64,000 nucleotides of DNA, taken from contig NC_072893.1 in assembly GCF_027943255.1 (NCBI RefSeq), forward strand, positions 20,234,001 to 20,298,000, given 5' to 3'. Below are positions 1-9,630 of the stretch, one piece after another (within the stretch, counting starts at the first letter, position 1; each line of letters begins with the position of its first letter). The DNA is from Anastrepha obliqua. Lineage: Eukaryota; Arthropoda; Insecta; Diptera; Tephritidae. A program made the position numbers and the translations under genes. Below the pieces are notes generated by a model. It was not told the origin of the DNA and made no database searches. It saw only the letters and a program-made list of their open reading frames with translations.

Positions 1-475
1 TGTCGTTTGTACTGCCCCAAACAATGTGATGTGCATTAGCGTCTGCTCCAATGATGATGCGTTTCTGGTTCAGATGCGCCGTATTGACGAGCCTCCTCAC
101 TGCTTCAGGAGGAGGCGCCTCCGCTGCGTCGTAAGGCATGTAAGCCGCCACAATCCAAATCGGGCCGTGGACTGCTTCAACCTCTATGGCAGTGGTGTCA
201 GCATTGCTAAAGGGAAGAAGAAAAGCATTAATATGTTTTCGAATGAGAATACAAGAGCGCGATCTAACGTTAGCCTCACCTTGAAACAAGGTGTAGTGCC
301 TATCTTTCAGGCCGCATATCTTGTTGTTTGATATCCAAGGTTCTTGGATGAGAATGATGTCTTCTCTGAGGTCAGAGAGACGAAGAATGAGGGCTGCCGA
401 GGCAGCCTTAGAGTGGTGCAGATTAATCTGCAGCACTTTTAGACGGACATTTGATGACTGTGGCGTTCGCGTCAT
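1..475 (-). CDS. LINE ORF2, N-terminal endonuclease domain (runs off window)
   Basis: An open frame read leftwards from the ATG at 473-475 to the window edge encodes about 158 residues of an APE-type endonuclease of a LOA/R1-like non-LTR retrotransposon. Near the N-terminus it has LQINLHHSKAA, then ILIQEPW, and near the window edge IIGADANAHHIVWGS. In this family the enzyme nicks the target site to start target-primed reverse transcription. The start codon lies inside the end of ORF1, so the two frames overlap by 53 bases, which suggests reinitiation or frameshift translation. No stop or frameshift is visible in the part seen. The reverse transcriptase would lie left of base 1. Clade assignment is from motif memory. 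Confidence 0.8.
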   Translation of the reverse strand, partial: MTRTPQSSNVRLKVLQINLHHSKAASAALILRLSDLREDIILIQEPWISNNKICGLKDRHYTLFQGEANVRSRSCILIRKHINAFLLPFSNADTTAIEVEAVHGPIWIVAAYMPYDAAEAPPPEAVRRLVNTAHLNQKRIIIGADANAHHIVWGSTND

Positions 476-1733
476 CACCGCTATCTAAGAGACTATCCTC
501 GTCCTCGAGTTGGATGTTGAATAAGTTTCCCACAAGTTCGCTGTTTGATTCCGAATCGGACTCAATCATCGAAACTTGTGAGAGAGGCTTATCGACATCC
601 ATCTCGGGGGCCGCCGTACTCTCTTCGCTGGGTGCGAGGAGATTTTTCGGCTGATAGGTCCAAATGGTAGTGGTAGTGAACCCGAATGCCACAATCCCCT
701 TGCGGTCGTCCAGTGCTTGAACGCTTTCCTGGTCCAGGAGCAGCGTGACATGTCTGGAGTTTCCTGAAGGCTCTTCCACCTTAACTACCCTCCAGTTTTC
801 GGTGGGTAGGTTCGGGTTTCCGATCTTCAGTAGCTCCAGGATGGTTTCCGGATCGGATGGCTCTACAGGTATTCTAGCTCTGCCGCGGGGTTTGTTGGGA
901 ATTTCGCTCTTTTTAATGAGTTGGAGATTCGCTCCGGGCCATACCTCGCCGAGTCGGTCGAGGGCCTTGCCGTACAGGCTGACCGAACGTTGATCCGAGC
1001 ACGCGATCAACTTGACCCTTGCCTGGAACCATCCCGCGTCAGAGCAGAAAGGAGGAGGCCCTGGGTTCTGCTTCAGAACGTCCAGGTATCCCAACTGGAG
1101 TTTTCTCTCCACAATCTTCCAGTTTGATGGAGAGATGAAACCGTCAGGGTGGCTCTTATCCACCACCGCCATGACCAGACTATCTCTGGCAACTTCGCAG
1201 AACTTGCGTAATTTGACCTCAGAGGAAGCTTTATGCTTCTTGGGGTCGTTGGAGCTAGAAGGATCCTCTGAAGACCGCTGCCGCTTAGCTGCACTCGGTT
1301 TCTCTTTGGACGCCTCATACTTCCGAAGGACTTCCCGGGCCCAACCGAGAGTTGACTTTTGTTGGTCGGACAGCTCCTCCTCAGGGATTTTGCCGAACTT
1401 TTCCATAAGGAAAGTGGCGCGTCTTCGATCTCTGTATCGACGGAGATGAGGAGCGATGGGTTTTTTGGAGACTTCTGTCCGACTAGTTTTCCCAGTTTCT
1501 GGCAAAACAGATTTGGTGATCAATGGGTTCTCCGCAGCCGAGTCGGTTTTGGAGGAAGTAGAAGCCACCTGGGAGTGCGGTGGTGTCTCCCTGACGGTCT
1601 TGCTCTTAGTGAGCACTTTAGCCACCGAAGGGGTGGTTTTTGACTCCGCCATTAGTTTGGTGGAGCCAACAGGTCTTCCGCGTCGGGAAGGAATTTTTTG
1701 TTGTGTTGTTTGTTTTATGTTAGTTTTGTTCAT
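423..1733 (-). CDS. LINE ORF1 protein (DUF4780-like, RNA-binding gag-like)
   Basis: An intact 436-residue frame lies directly upstream of and overlaps the endonuclease frame on the same strand. Residues 1-170 are basic and low-complexity (Lys/Arg/Ser rich, SRRGRPVGSTK near the start), as expected for nucleic-acid binding. Residues about 180-370 form a folded block with WFQARVKL, GEVWPGANL, NPNLPTENWRVVKVEE and VAFGF, which I recognise as the DUF4780-type domain found in ORF1 proteins of insect LINEs. The C-terminus is acidic. The protein should bind element RNA in an RNP. There is no CCHC zinc knuckle, unlike many Jockey and I ORF1 proteins. The frame is uninterrupted, so the copy may be fairly young. 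Confidence 0.8.
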   Translation of the reverse strand: MNKTNIKQTTQQKIPSRRGRPVGSTKLMAESKTTPSVAKVLTKSKTVRETPPHSQVASTSSKTDSAAENPLITKSVLPETGKTSRTEVSKKPIAPHLRRYRDRRRATFLMEKFGKIPEEELSDQQKSTLGWAREVLRKYEASKEKPSAAKRQRSSEDPSSSNDPKKHKASSEVKLRKFCEVARDSLVMAVVDKSHPDGFISPSNWKIVERKLQLGYLDVLKQNPGPPPFCSDAGWFQARVKLIACSDQRSVSLYGKALDRLGEVWPGANLQLIKKSEIPNKPRGRARIPVEPSDPETILELLKIGNPNLPTENWRVVKVEEPSGNSRHVTLLLDQESVQALDDRKGIVAFGFTTTTIWTYQPKNLLAPSEESTAAPEMDVDKPLSQVSMIESDSESNSELVGNLFNIQLEDEDSLLDSGDDANATVIKCPSKSAAD

Positions 1734-2090
1734 TTTTGCGGGGCGGTCACTCAGCTGACGAGTCAGCAGTCGTAACCAGAGATTTTAGTAGGGAAATAAT
1801 GGGGTTCGCCACGCCAGAGCCCTATGCCGTGGTAAGTCTAATTTAAACTGGGGTGCGACAGGTGCCCCAGAGTCCGCATACTAGCGACTTAGCTCACCCT
1901 AAGCCATGCATCCCTCGGCGTATGCTGTTCCACCTTGGATTGGTAGCCTTTGATATAAGGAAGTGGCCTTCTCCCCGTGAGTCCATGTTTACTCCATTCG
2001 TATTAGCAGAGACATGACCTACTAATACGAGTGGCTTCTCGCCTTCCACCGAAGTGGATATGGGTCACTGCCAGCAATTATGGCAGTTAA

Positions 2091-2637
2091 CCTTTATTTA
2101 TTTATTTATTTATTTATTTTTAATCGTTTGGTTGGTTGGGTTGGTTGGTTGGTTTAAGGGTGACCCCGCATCGGAGTGCCACATAGACCGCAAGTTGGGT
2201 CCGTTGTGTTGCCCTAGAGCTCATTATGTTATATGATTTCCCCACCTAACCGAGATTTTTATTGTAGATTTTGCTCAAAGATATTAATTCGTTTCGAGAA
2301 TTTGATGAAAGATTCGATTTTCAGGTTCGAGAGTACTGAAAGATTGTCAATTGTTGGAGAGCCTAGAAGAGCGAGGCGACTTCTGGCTAGACCGGGACAA
2401 CTGCACAGCAAATGTCTGCTCGATACTTCCTCATCTTCGTCCTCGCAGTATCTGCACAGGTCGTTTTGAGGAACCCCGAGCCGACGTGCGTGAGTGCCCA
2501 ACAGGCAGTGGCCGGTGATAAGAGATATTATATGCCTTAGTTCGTGTTTCGAAAGACTTATAAGGGTTTTTGTCTGTTTCAGATTGTAGGATGGCCAGAT
2601 TTGTCTGGTCGTAACGCAAGTAGTTTCCACTCGCCAC
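2091..2637 (-). mobile_element. LOA-like LINE 'B', 3' fragment with ORF2 C-terminus and AAAT tail
   Basis: Minus-strand residues encoded at about 2259-2630 read as the C-terminal end of a LINE ORF2: LITGHCLLGTHARRLG followed by a Cys-rich block (CRYCEDEDEE, HLLCSCPGLARSRLALLG), the usual zinc-binding tail after RNase H in LOA/I-type elements. The 3' UTR continues leftwards through CCAACC repeats and ends in a (TAAA)n tail, seen as TTTA repeats at 2091-2119. The 5' part is missing, a typical 5' truncation. The tail touches the 5' end of LINE A. It may be the same family, but no overlapping sequence is available to test that here. Confidence 0.75.
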
Positions 2638-2640
2638 CTC

Positions 2641-3095
2641 CTTTTTTTACTTTTTAATTTTTTTTATTTACTGTTTTTAGACTTATTATTTTTTATTTGT
2701 TTTTTAATCTTTTATTTATTTATTTTTTTGAATCCTTTTTTATTATTTTTTTTTTATTATTATCCTTTCCTCTTTTTTATCATTTTGATATATACAGTCA
2801 ACGTTAAAAAAAATTGTGCACCACATTTGATAAGATTTTTTTTATTTTTTTTTTAATCTTTTTTTATTTTTTATTTATTTAAAATTTTATTTTTTACTAT
2901 TTATTAATTTTTTTATCTTTTTTATTTATTAATAGTTTTTTAATTTTTTATTTATTTATATTTTTTTGTTTCTTTTTTAATCTTTCTTATTTATTTTGTT
3001 TTAGTTTGTTTATTTTTTATTTGCTTTTTAATCTTTTATTATTCATTTTTTATCTTTTTTACTTATTTATATATTTTTAATCTTTTATTTACTTT

Positions 3096-3126
<31 letters not shown>

Positions 3127-3330
3127 GTCTTTAATTTTTAGTTATATTTTTTATTTAGTTATTTATTATTATTTTTTATCTTTTTTTGTTTTTTATTTAT
3201 TTATATTTTTTTAATCTTTTTTTAATTTTTTTTAATCTTTTATTGTTTTATTCGTTTTTTTTTAATTTGTTTTTTTTATATTCTATTTTATTTTATTTTT
3301 TTTTTTACTATTATAGCTTTATGGCTAATA
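2641..3330. repeat. T-rich low-complexity tract
   Basis: About 690 bases made almost entirely of T with scattered A, in irregular TTTTTA/TTTATT units. No frame or gene signal is present. It lies in the intron between LINE B and the TPX2-like last exon. Confidence 0.9.
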
Positions 3331-3575
3331 ATTTTGTCTGCAGGTTTTAGACCGAGAATAAGGGAACATATTTATTTATATTTTTTTTAAGCTTGCATGA
3401 TAACAAATTATTAGGTAAACTGAAGCAAACGCAGCGCAACATATTAATATTTCAATAAAAAATGTTGCAATTCTTATTAGTAATATAAAATCTAATTTTT
3501 ATTTAATTACACGTTTTTTTATTACTAATTCCCTTTACTAATTATAAATAACGCTTAATTTTTTTTTCATTGCAG

Positions 3576-3668
3576 GAGGAAGAAGAACGTCAGAAACGTG
3601 AAGAATTGCGCGTCAAAGAGTTGCGAAAACTCACAACATTTAAAGCACGACCAAATCCCTTTAAATAG
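3576..3668 (+). CDS. Last coding exon of a host gene, TPX2-like C-terminus
   Basis: A pyrimidine-rich tract ending in CATTGCAG (acceptor AG at 3574-3575) leads into 30 codons and a TAG stop: EEEERQKREELRVKELRK, then LTTFKARPNPFK. The Glu/Lys/Arg-rich helix followed by FKARPNPF resembles the C-terminal motif of TPX2-family spindle proteins, which bind microtubules and Aurora A. Codon phase is 0 at the acceptor. All upstream exons lie beyond the left edge, and the intervening intron holds the LINE A and B insertions. In Drosophila the TPX2-like gene is mei-38; from memory it maps to the same X 2B interval as stubarista, whose orthologue is 10 kb to the right. The exon call is firmer than the family name. 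Confidence 0.6.
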   Translation, partial: EEEERQKREELRVKELRKLTTFKARPNPFK

Positions 3669-4850
3669 GCTCCCGTAAAAGTCCTCTAAGTCCACTAATA
3701 CATGCATGCATACACCAATACATAAAAACGATTTGAACGCCAGAGAAAAGAAATAACAAATATCGAAGCAAATACTTCGCAACTTAAATGAAAATCTATT
3801 ATAAAGCAAGAAATATAAATATCAGCCAAGAAATCGAAGCATACTTAAATAAATATCACTTTGAACAATAAAAAATATTAAATATCATTTTTATATCGAA
3901 ATGTAACAACGTTTTTATTATCAATTATTATTATGGTTATTACTATTATTACTATCATTATTTCTAACTTGTAATAATTTTTCGGAATATACATACATAC
4001 ATATATATAATTACACACAATTTATAACAAAATGTTGTCGTAATAAATAATAACTATTTAAATACAATTAAAAAAAAGCAAAAAACTCTTCAAACTCCCG
4101 CATGAGGTGGCCACAATAAAGCAAATATTAAAGTAAGGCAACACAGCATATACAAACATACATACACGCATACATACATACATCTATATATGTACATAAA
4201 TACATCAAATGTGTGTACGTCGGTTTAAGTTATATTTTGTAAAGAAAAAGTAATGCATGCGCGTTATGTCAACGAAGATTTGATTGCTAGTTGCTAAACA
4301 TGCATAAATCTGTCGCACATACACATGTACGTATATGTTTACATATTTACTAACCCATAAAAGCAGTTATCGTCTTGAAAGTGTATTTAAGAAATTCGTT
4401 GTCCCAAATCGGGGCGAGTTGTTAGTAAAAACTAAAACATTTCCAAATGTTGTCTCACATTTTCCAATCTATATTTCTTTGAGTGTCAGTAAATATCCAT
4501 TTTGTTTTTATGGTTCGGATGCGTATCGATTATCGATTGTAGTTTTAAGTAATTTTAAATGTTTTCCTTTGTTTACGTATTAAAATTGAAAAAAAGCTGT
4601 GTATATTGCAAAAAATTTCGTCCTCCTAACCACTGAAGGTACTGTGACTTTGTGTGTGTCTAGCAAAAAAAGTCATGTTTAAGATCATCGCATATTATAC
4701 ATATTTTTCAGTTTGTTTCTATTTCCCTATAGACCTTTGTTTTTTTTTTTGTCTTTATAGACTATGGAATTAAAAATTCATAATAAAATTACTAATTAAT
4801 TAACTAAATTCGTATAAATAAAACAAATTATTTTTACACAAAATCGCCGT
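3669..4850 (+). other. Probable 3' UTR of the TPX2-like gene, several poly(A) signals
   Basis: AT-rich non-coding DNA follows the stop. AATAAA hexamers occur at 3867-3872, 4042-4047, 4115-4120 and 4782-4787, so alternative 3' ends are possible. TACA/CATA microsatellite runs occur near 3990 and 4155. No other coding potential was seen up to the retroposon at 4934. Confidence 0.5.
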
Positions 4851-4933
4851 GTTTAATTTAAAATTTTGGTTGCAATTAGGTAGATTTGAAATTCTCATTC
4901 AATGCATCGATTTGAACGACAGGCGGCGCGCGT

Positions 4934-5031
4934 ACTCACGACAATCGGTTCTACGTAACTGGCACGACTGGGATTTATATCCGGCCAAAGACTGTCACAG
5001 CAGCATTCACCGTATACAGTTAGTAACAGAA
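4934..5031 (+). mobile_element. Structured short retroposon, copy 1 (3'-truncated)
   Basis: Matches the family defined at 9084-9213 and 34034-34158 from its first bases (ACTCACGACAATCGG) through the CCGG hairpin and the AGCAGCATTC segment, then diverges after CCGTATAC, so the terminal hairpin arm and CAA tail are missing. The outer stem carries one mismatch (GACAATC against GACTGTC). It is an older copy in the probable 3' UTR or flank of the TPX2-like gene. Confidence 0.7.
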
Positions 5032-5159
5032 GTAAGTATACACCGGACACGTTTTCAATTTTACCCCCATCGATTCCTTCAAACAACCTAAGTTATAACA
5101 AAATTGTGTTTTATTTACATGAATGAAATACAAAAATCATATTTAATCCAAATAATGAA

Positions 5160-8100
5160 ATGGAGGATGGTTCCATGTGTAGAAGTCCACGCAAGTGGGG
5201 AAAGTTACTGATCGCCATTCACTTGGGAGTGGCCAGGACGATTCTTCTACATATGGTTCAAGCAGCTCACAACGTCCGGGATTAGCCCACGTATCCTCTG
5301 GTTAGCTTCCGAACAGCCGTTCGGGAGTGAGCTAAAGTGAGAAGGCGAAGCATCCCAGCATAGCTGGTTGTGCGCTGGGTTTGGGACCCGCCACTTAAAA
5401 AGCCCCCCCAATGAAAACAGCAACAAAGCCTCGGATGAGAACTCCCAACACTGATGACGACCCCTGCAAACGAAATAAGGAATACGATTTGAGGGCATGC
5501 ACCTGGAATGTCCGGTCCCTTAATGGGGAAGGTGCCTCTGCCCGGCTGGTTGATGTCCTCGTGAGAGTAAAGGCTGACATCACTGCCATCCAAGAGATGC
5601 GATGGACGGGGCAAGGTAAGAAAAACATAGGACCTTGCGACGTCTACTACAGCTGCCATGTAAAGGAGCGCAAATTCGGTGTCGGATTTGTTGTGGGAGA
5701 GAGACTTCGTCGCCAAGTACTGTCGTTCACTCCGGTGGACGAGCGTCTCGCAACAATCCGCATCAAATCGCGATTTTTTAACATATCGCTAATTTGCGCC
5801 CACGCCCCGACGGAAGAGAAGGACGATGCGACCAAGGATTCTTTCTATGAGCGCTTGGAACGTTCCTATGAGCGCTGCCCCCGCCACGACATAAAAATCG
5901 TGCTTGGCGACTTCAACGCCAGGGTGGGCAAGGAGGGAATTTTTGGTCCCACAGTCGGAAAATTCAGCCTGCACAACGAAACATCCGGTAACGGACAGAG
6001 GCTGATCGACTTCGCCGGGGCCCGAAACATGGTAGTCTGTAGCACCAGATTCCAGCATAAGAAGATTCACCAAGCTACCTGGCTGTCTCCAGATCGAAAA
6101 ACGCGAAACCAGATCGATCATGTTGTGATAGATGGAAGACACGCTTCTAGTGTATTAGATGTACGTACGATCCGAGGACCCAACATCGACTCGGATCATT
6201 ACCTTGTTGCAGCCAAACTGCGCACACGCCTCTGTGCAGCAAAAAACGTACATCTACCTACGCAAAGAATGTTCGACATCGAAAAGCTGCAATCACAACA
6301 GACAGCCAGAAGATTCGCCACTCGACTCTCACTCCTGCTCTCGGAGAGCACTGCCCAACACACCGGCATGCGCGAGCAATGGAGCAACATTTCTCGTTCT
6401 CTACGTACCGCCGCCGAAGAAGAAATCGGATTCCGGCGAGCCCGAAAAAACAATTGGTACGACGAGGAATGTCATGCTGCCGCCGAAAGAAAAGATGCCG
6501 CCTATAGAGCCACGCTGCGATCGGGCGCAACGCGAGCCATGTGGGATCGCTACAGAGAGCTAAAAAAGGAAGAGAGACGTATTATCCGACAGAAGAAACG
6601 AGAGGCCGAAATACGTGAGTGCGAGGAGCTTGAGATGCTGGCCAATAGGAACAACGCCCGAAAATTTTACCAGAAAGTTCGGCGGCTTACAGAAGGTTTT
6701 AAGACCGGGGCGTTGTCCTGTAAGAACAAAGACGGCGATCTGGTGACTGACGTACAGAGCAATCTTAAATTATGGAGGGAACACTTCTCGAACCTGTTAA
6801 ACGGTGACAGCTGCGCATGTCATAGAGAATGTGAAGATCCCGATACCCCAATCGTTGACGACGGAATTGTCGTTCCGTTACCCGACCATGACGAGGTGAG
6901 AATAGCAATATCACGGCTAAAGAACAACAAAGCCGCGGGCGCCGACGGACTGCCGGCTGAGCTATTCAAACATGGCGGCGAGGAGCTGGTAAGGTGCATG
7001 CATCAGCTCCTATGCAGAATATAGTCGGATGAAAGCATGCCTGCCGATTGGAATTTAAGTGTGCTCTGCCCAATCCATAAGAAGGGCGATCCTGCAATTT
7101 GTGCCAATTACCGCGGGATTAGTCTTCTAAATATCGCCTATAAGGTTCTAGCGAGCGTATTGTGTGAAAGGCTGAAACCCACCGTCAACCAACTGATTGG
7201 ACCTTATCAGTGTGGCTTCAGACCTGGAAAGTCTACCATCGACCAAATATTCTCAATACGCCAAATCTTGGAAAAGACCCATGAAAGGAGAATCGACACA
7301 CACCATCTTTTCGTCGACTTTAAAGCTGCATTCGACAGTACGGAAAGAAGTTACCTGTACGCCGCGATGTCTGAATTTGGTATCCCCGCAAAACTAATAC
7401 GGCTATGTAAGATGACGTTGCTCAACACCAGCAGCGCCGTCAGAATTGGGAAGGACCTCTCCGAGCCATTTGATACCAAACGAGGTTTCAGACAGGGTGA
7501 CTCGCTGTCGTGTGACTTCTTTAACCTGATGTTGGAGAGCATCGTACGAGCCGCAAAACTTAATCGCTCAGGCACAATTTTTTATAAGAGCGTACAATTG
7601 CTGGCGTATGCCGATGATATTGACATCATTGGCCTTAACAACCGCGCTGTTAGTTCTGCCTTCTCCAAACTGGATAAAGAGGCAAAGCGAATGGGTTTGG
7701 TGGTGAACGAGGACAAAACGAAGTACCTCCTGTCTTCAAACAAACAGTCGGCGCACTCGCGTATCGGCACCCACGTCACTGTTGACAGTTATAATTTTGA
7801 GGTTGTAAAAGACTTCGTGTATTTAGGAACCAGCATTAACACCGATAACAATGTCAGCCTTGAAATCCAACGTAGAATCTCTCTTGCCAACAAGTGCTAC
7901 TTTGGACTAAGTAGGCAATTGAGCAGTAAAGTCCTCTCTCGACGAACAAAATTAACACTCTACAAGACTCTCATCATGCCCGTCCTAACGTATGGCGCAG
8001 AAGCTTGGACGATGACAACATCCGATGAAGCGACGCTTGGAGTGTTCGAGAGAAAGATTCTGCGTAAGATTTTTGGACCTTTGCACGTTGGCAACGGCGA

Positions 8101-8432
8101 ATATCGCAGACGATGGAACGATGAGCTGTATGAGCTTTACGACGACATAGGCATAGCGCAGCGAATAAAGATCCAGCGGCTTCGTTGGCTGGGTCATGTC
8201 GTCCGAATGGATACAAACGCTCCGGCTTTGAAAGTATTCGATGCGGTACCAGCTGGTGGTAGCAGAGGAAGAGGGCGGCCTCCTCTGCGTTGGAAAGATC
8301 AGGTGGAGAAGGACTTGGCTTCACTTGGTGTGTCCAATTGGCGCCGGTTAGCACGAGAAAGAAACGACTGGCGCGCTTTGTTAATCTCGGCCAAAATCGC
8401 GTAAGCGGTTATCGCGCCAATTAAGAAGAAGA
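5160..8432 (+). mobile_element. RTE-like LINE, nearly full length
   Basis: A single-ORF non-LTR retrotransposon with a GC-richer 5' leader (about 5160-5410), one long frame, and a very short 3' end after the stop that finishes in a TTAAGAAGAAGAAT-like simple tail at about 8420-8434. One ORF without ORF1, an APE endonuclease next to the RT, and a minimal 3' UTR are RTE-clade traits. It ends against the terminal repeat of the Harbinger element at 8441. The 5' boundary is uncertain by tens of bases. Confidence 0.8.
5411..8404 (+). pseudogene. RTE-type ORF (endonuclease + reverse transcriptase) with one nonsense codon
   Basis: A 998-codon frame is open except for TAG at 7022-7024 (codon 538). 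The sequence continues in the same frame at the ATG at 7037. Endonuclease motifs run from CTWNVRSLNG through IQEMRW, LGDFNARVG and NQIDHV to DSDHYLV (about residues 30-265). A basic, coiled linker follows. The reverse transcriptase has NYRGISLLN, FVDFKAAFD (motif A), GFRQGDSLS and LAYADDIDI (motif C with YADD). The C-terminal part has YGAEAW and RLRWLGHVVRMD, the usual thumb/connector motifs. The stop falls in a region where relatives usually carry tryptophan, so one G-to-A change would explain it. No frameshifts were seen, which suggests recent activity. Confidence 0.85.
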
Positions 8433-8643
8433 ATGACAAAGGCCCCTATTATGAGTTGGATCCGATCTTCGATGGTTGTCGAAGATCGAAAATCGAATGT
8501 GAATTTCGTTGTATACCGAATTTAGAGTCGAATGCAATTTTGCTTTCGATTGTGTAGCGTATTGTGGGAAAATTTGTTAAAATGTAAGCTGTTTGCGATT
8601 ATTTATTGTTTTATAGTAACCAAATAATAAACATATACTAATT

Positions 8644-8850
8644 TTGTTAATTTTATGCAGGTCGAAAGTCGTGAGTACCAAACAGCAATTAGAAAGGTTA
8701 GTTTCATTAATGGAAGAGAATCCACAATTCGCAAAAGGGATTTGCACAAAAGTTCAAGCAGCAAAAAAATGGGAGGAGTTTACAACGGAGCTGAATTGCT
8801 TGAGACCACCAGTTAGAACGGTAGAAAAATGGATTATGGTTAATAATGGT
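8644..8850 (+). CDS. Harbinger Myb/SANT-like DNA-binding protein, N-terminal part
   Basis: A short frame contains STKQQLERLVSLMEENPQFAKG, then AAKKWEEFTTELNCLRPPVRTVEKW, matching the three-helix Myb/SANT-like (Zeste/MSANTD) domain that Harbinger elements encode separately from the transposase. In this family it guides the transposase to DNA and the nucleus. The upstream AG at 8659-8660 suggests that the domain begins after a splice acceptor rather than at the nominal ATG (8644). The usual trailing W-x-D segment is lost after EKWIMVNN, so this copy is probably broken or continues through an intron. Confidence 0.6.
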
Positions 8851-9083
8851 TTTTTTGTGATGTTTGTAGAAATACATTTTTATTTTCCCTTGGCAGGTAT
8901 GGGCTGACGAATGACGAATATTTGAATAAAGAAAATTTATAACAAAAATAAAAAAGAAACTATGGCGTTAAGGTTTTTATTTAATACTTTTTAGTTTTTC
9001 CCATAATATTCTAAGAATTTCATTTCTTATGTTTTCTGATTCTCCGATATTTGACTCCACTTCACTATCTCCAGCATCATCGA

Positions 9084-9213
9084 CGTTTCCACGACAGTCG
9101 GTTCTACGTTACCGAAACGACCCGGATTTATATCCGGCCAAGGACTGTCACTCCAGCAGCATTCACCGTATGTAAGTATGGGGAATGTTTATGCTGCTAC
9201 AACAACAACAACA
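9084..9213 (+). mobile_element. Structured short retroposon, copy 2 (full length)
   Basis: Begins CGTTTCCACGACAGTCGG and ends in a (CAA)n tail. Predicted stems: outer GACAGTC/GACTGTC, then a hairpin CGGT-TCTACGTT-ACCG, then a hairpin CCGGA-TTTATA-TCCGG, then a 3' hairpin AGCAGCATTC against GAATGTTTATGCTGCT. There is no A/B-box pair and no coding. It lies downstream of the Harbinger transposase end. No clear target duplication. Confidence 0.8.
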
Positions 9214-9446
9214 GGGTCACATTAATAATTGTGTTGCTTGTTTTGGAGATTAGTGGAGAGCTCTTACCTGCAACAAACATCTAAATCGGTTTTTCAAGAC
9301 TCCAATTGTTCTCTCAATGATACTTCTCACTTTAGCATGTTGTTTGTTGTATGTCCTTTGTGGAGACCCTTCCTCAGAGTTTTTGAACGGCGTCATTAAA
9401 TATGGTTTTAGAGCGTATCCAGCATCACCTGAGACAGGCAAAAATT

Positions 9447-9549
9447 CATTCCCATGGCAGCCGGTTCTACGTTACCGGAATGACTCGGGTTTTTCCCGAC
9501 CAATGGCTGCCGCCCCAGTAAACTAGCCATGTCTAGTGTAACGTATCCT
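9447..9549 (+). mobile_element. Structured short retroposon, divergent copy with 13-bp duplication
   Basis: A 103-base insert is flanked by the exact direct repeat ACAGGCAAAAATT at 9434-9446 and 9550-9562. The insert keeps GGTTCTACGTTACCG, but both sides of the outer stem changed together (GGCAGCC/GGCTGCC) and so did the inner hairpin (CGGG/CCCG). It lacks the CAA tail, and its 3' part differs from the other copies. It sits in the pyrimidine tract of a presumed Harbinger transposase intron, next to the acceptor. Confidence 0.75.
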
Positions 9550-9630
9550 ACAGGCAAAAATTATTAGAAACGGAATTTCAATTGGTGTTTATTACATACC
9601 GTGGAGCCAAGTATTGCGACGGCCATTGAG

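Larger units (their letters stand above)
1..2089 (-). mobile_element. LOA-like LINE 'A', 5' half
   Basis: This is a non-LTR retrotransposon on the minus strand whose 5' end lies near 2085 and whose 3' part is outside the window. The 5' UTR (about 1734-2085) contains short inverted repeats, for example TTCGTATTAG near 1997 against CTAATACGA near 2023, and ACTGCCA against TGGCAGT at 2067-2087. ORF1 and the start of ORF2 follow. It sits in the intron upstream of the TPX2-like last exon, in antisense orientation to that gene. Its 5' end directly abuts the A-rich 3' tail of another LINE copy. Confidence 0.75.

Noticed and set aside
423..1758. Plus-strand frames of 60-145 residues opposite LINE ORF1
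   Set aside because: Antisense shadows of the intact 436-residue ORF1.
5247..8354. Minus-strand frames across the RTE element
   Set aside because: Shadows of the RTE frame; no domains.
8441..8450. 3-bp target duplication of the Harbinger element
   Set aside because: Flanks AAA and TAT do not match; the left flank belongs to the RTE tail.
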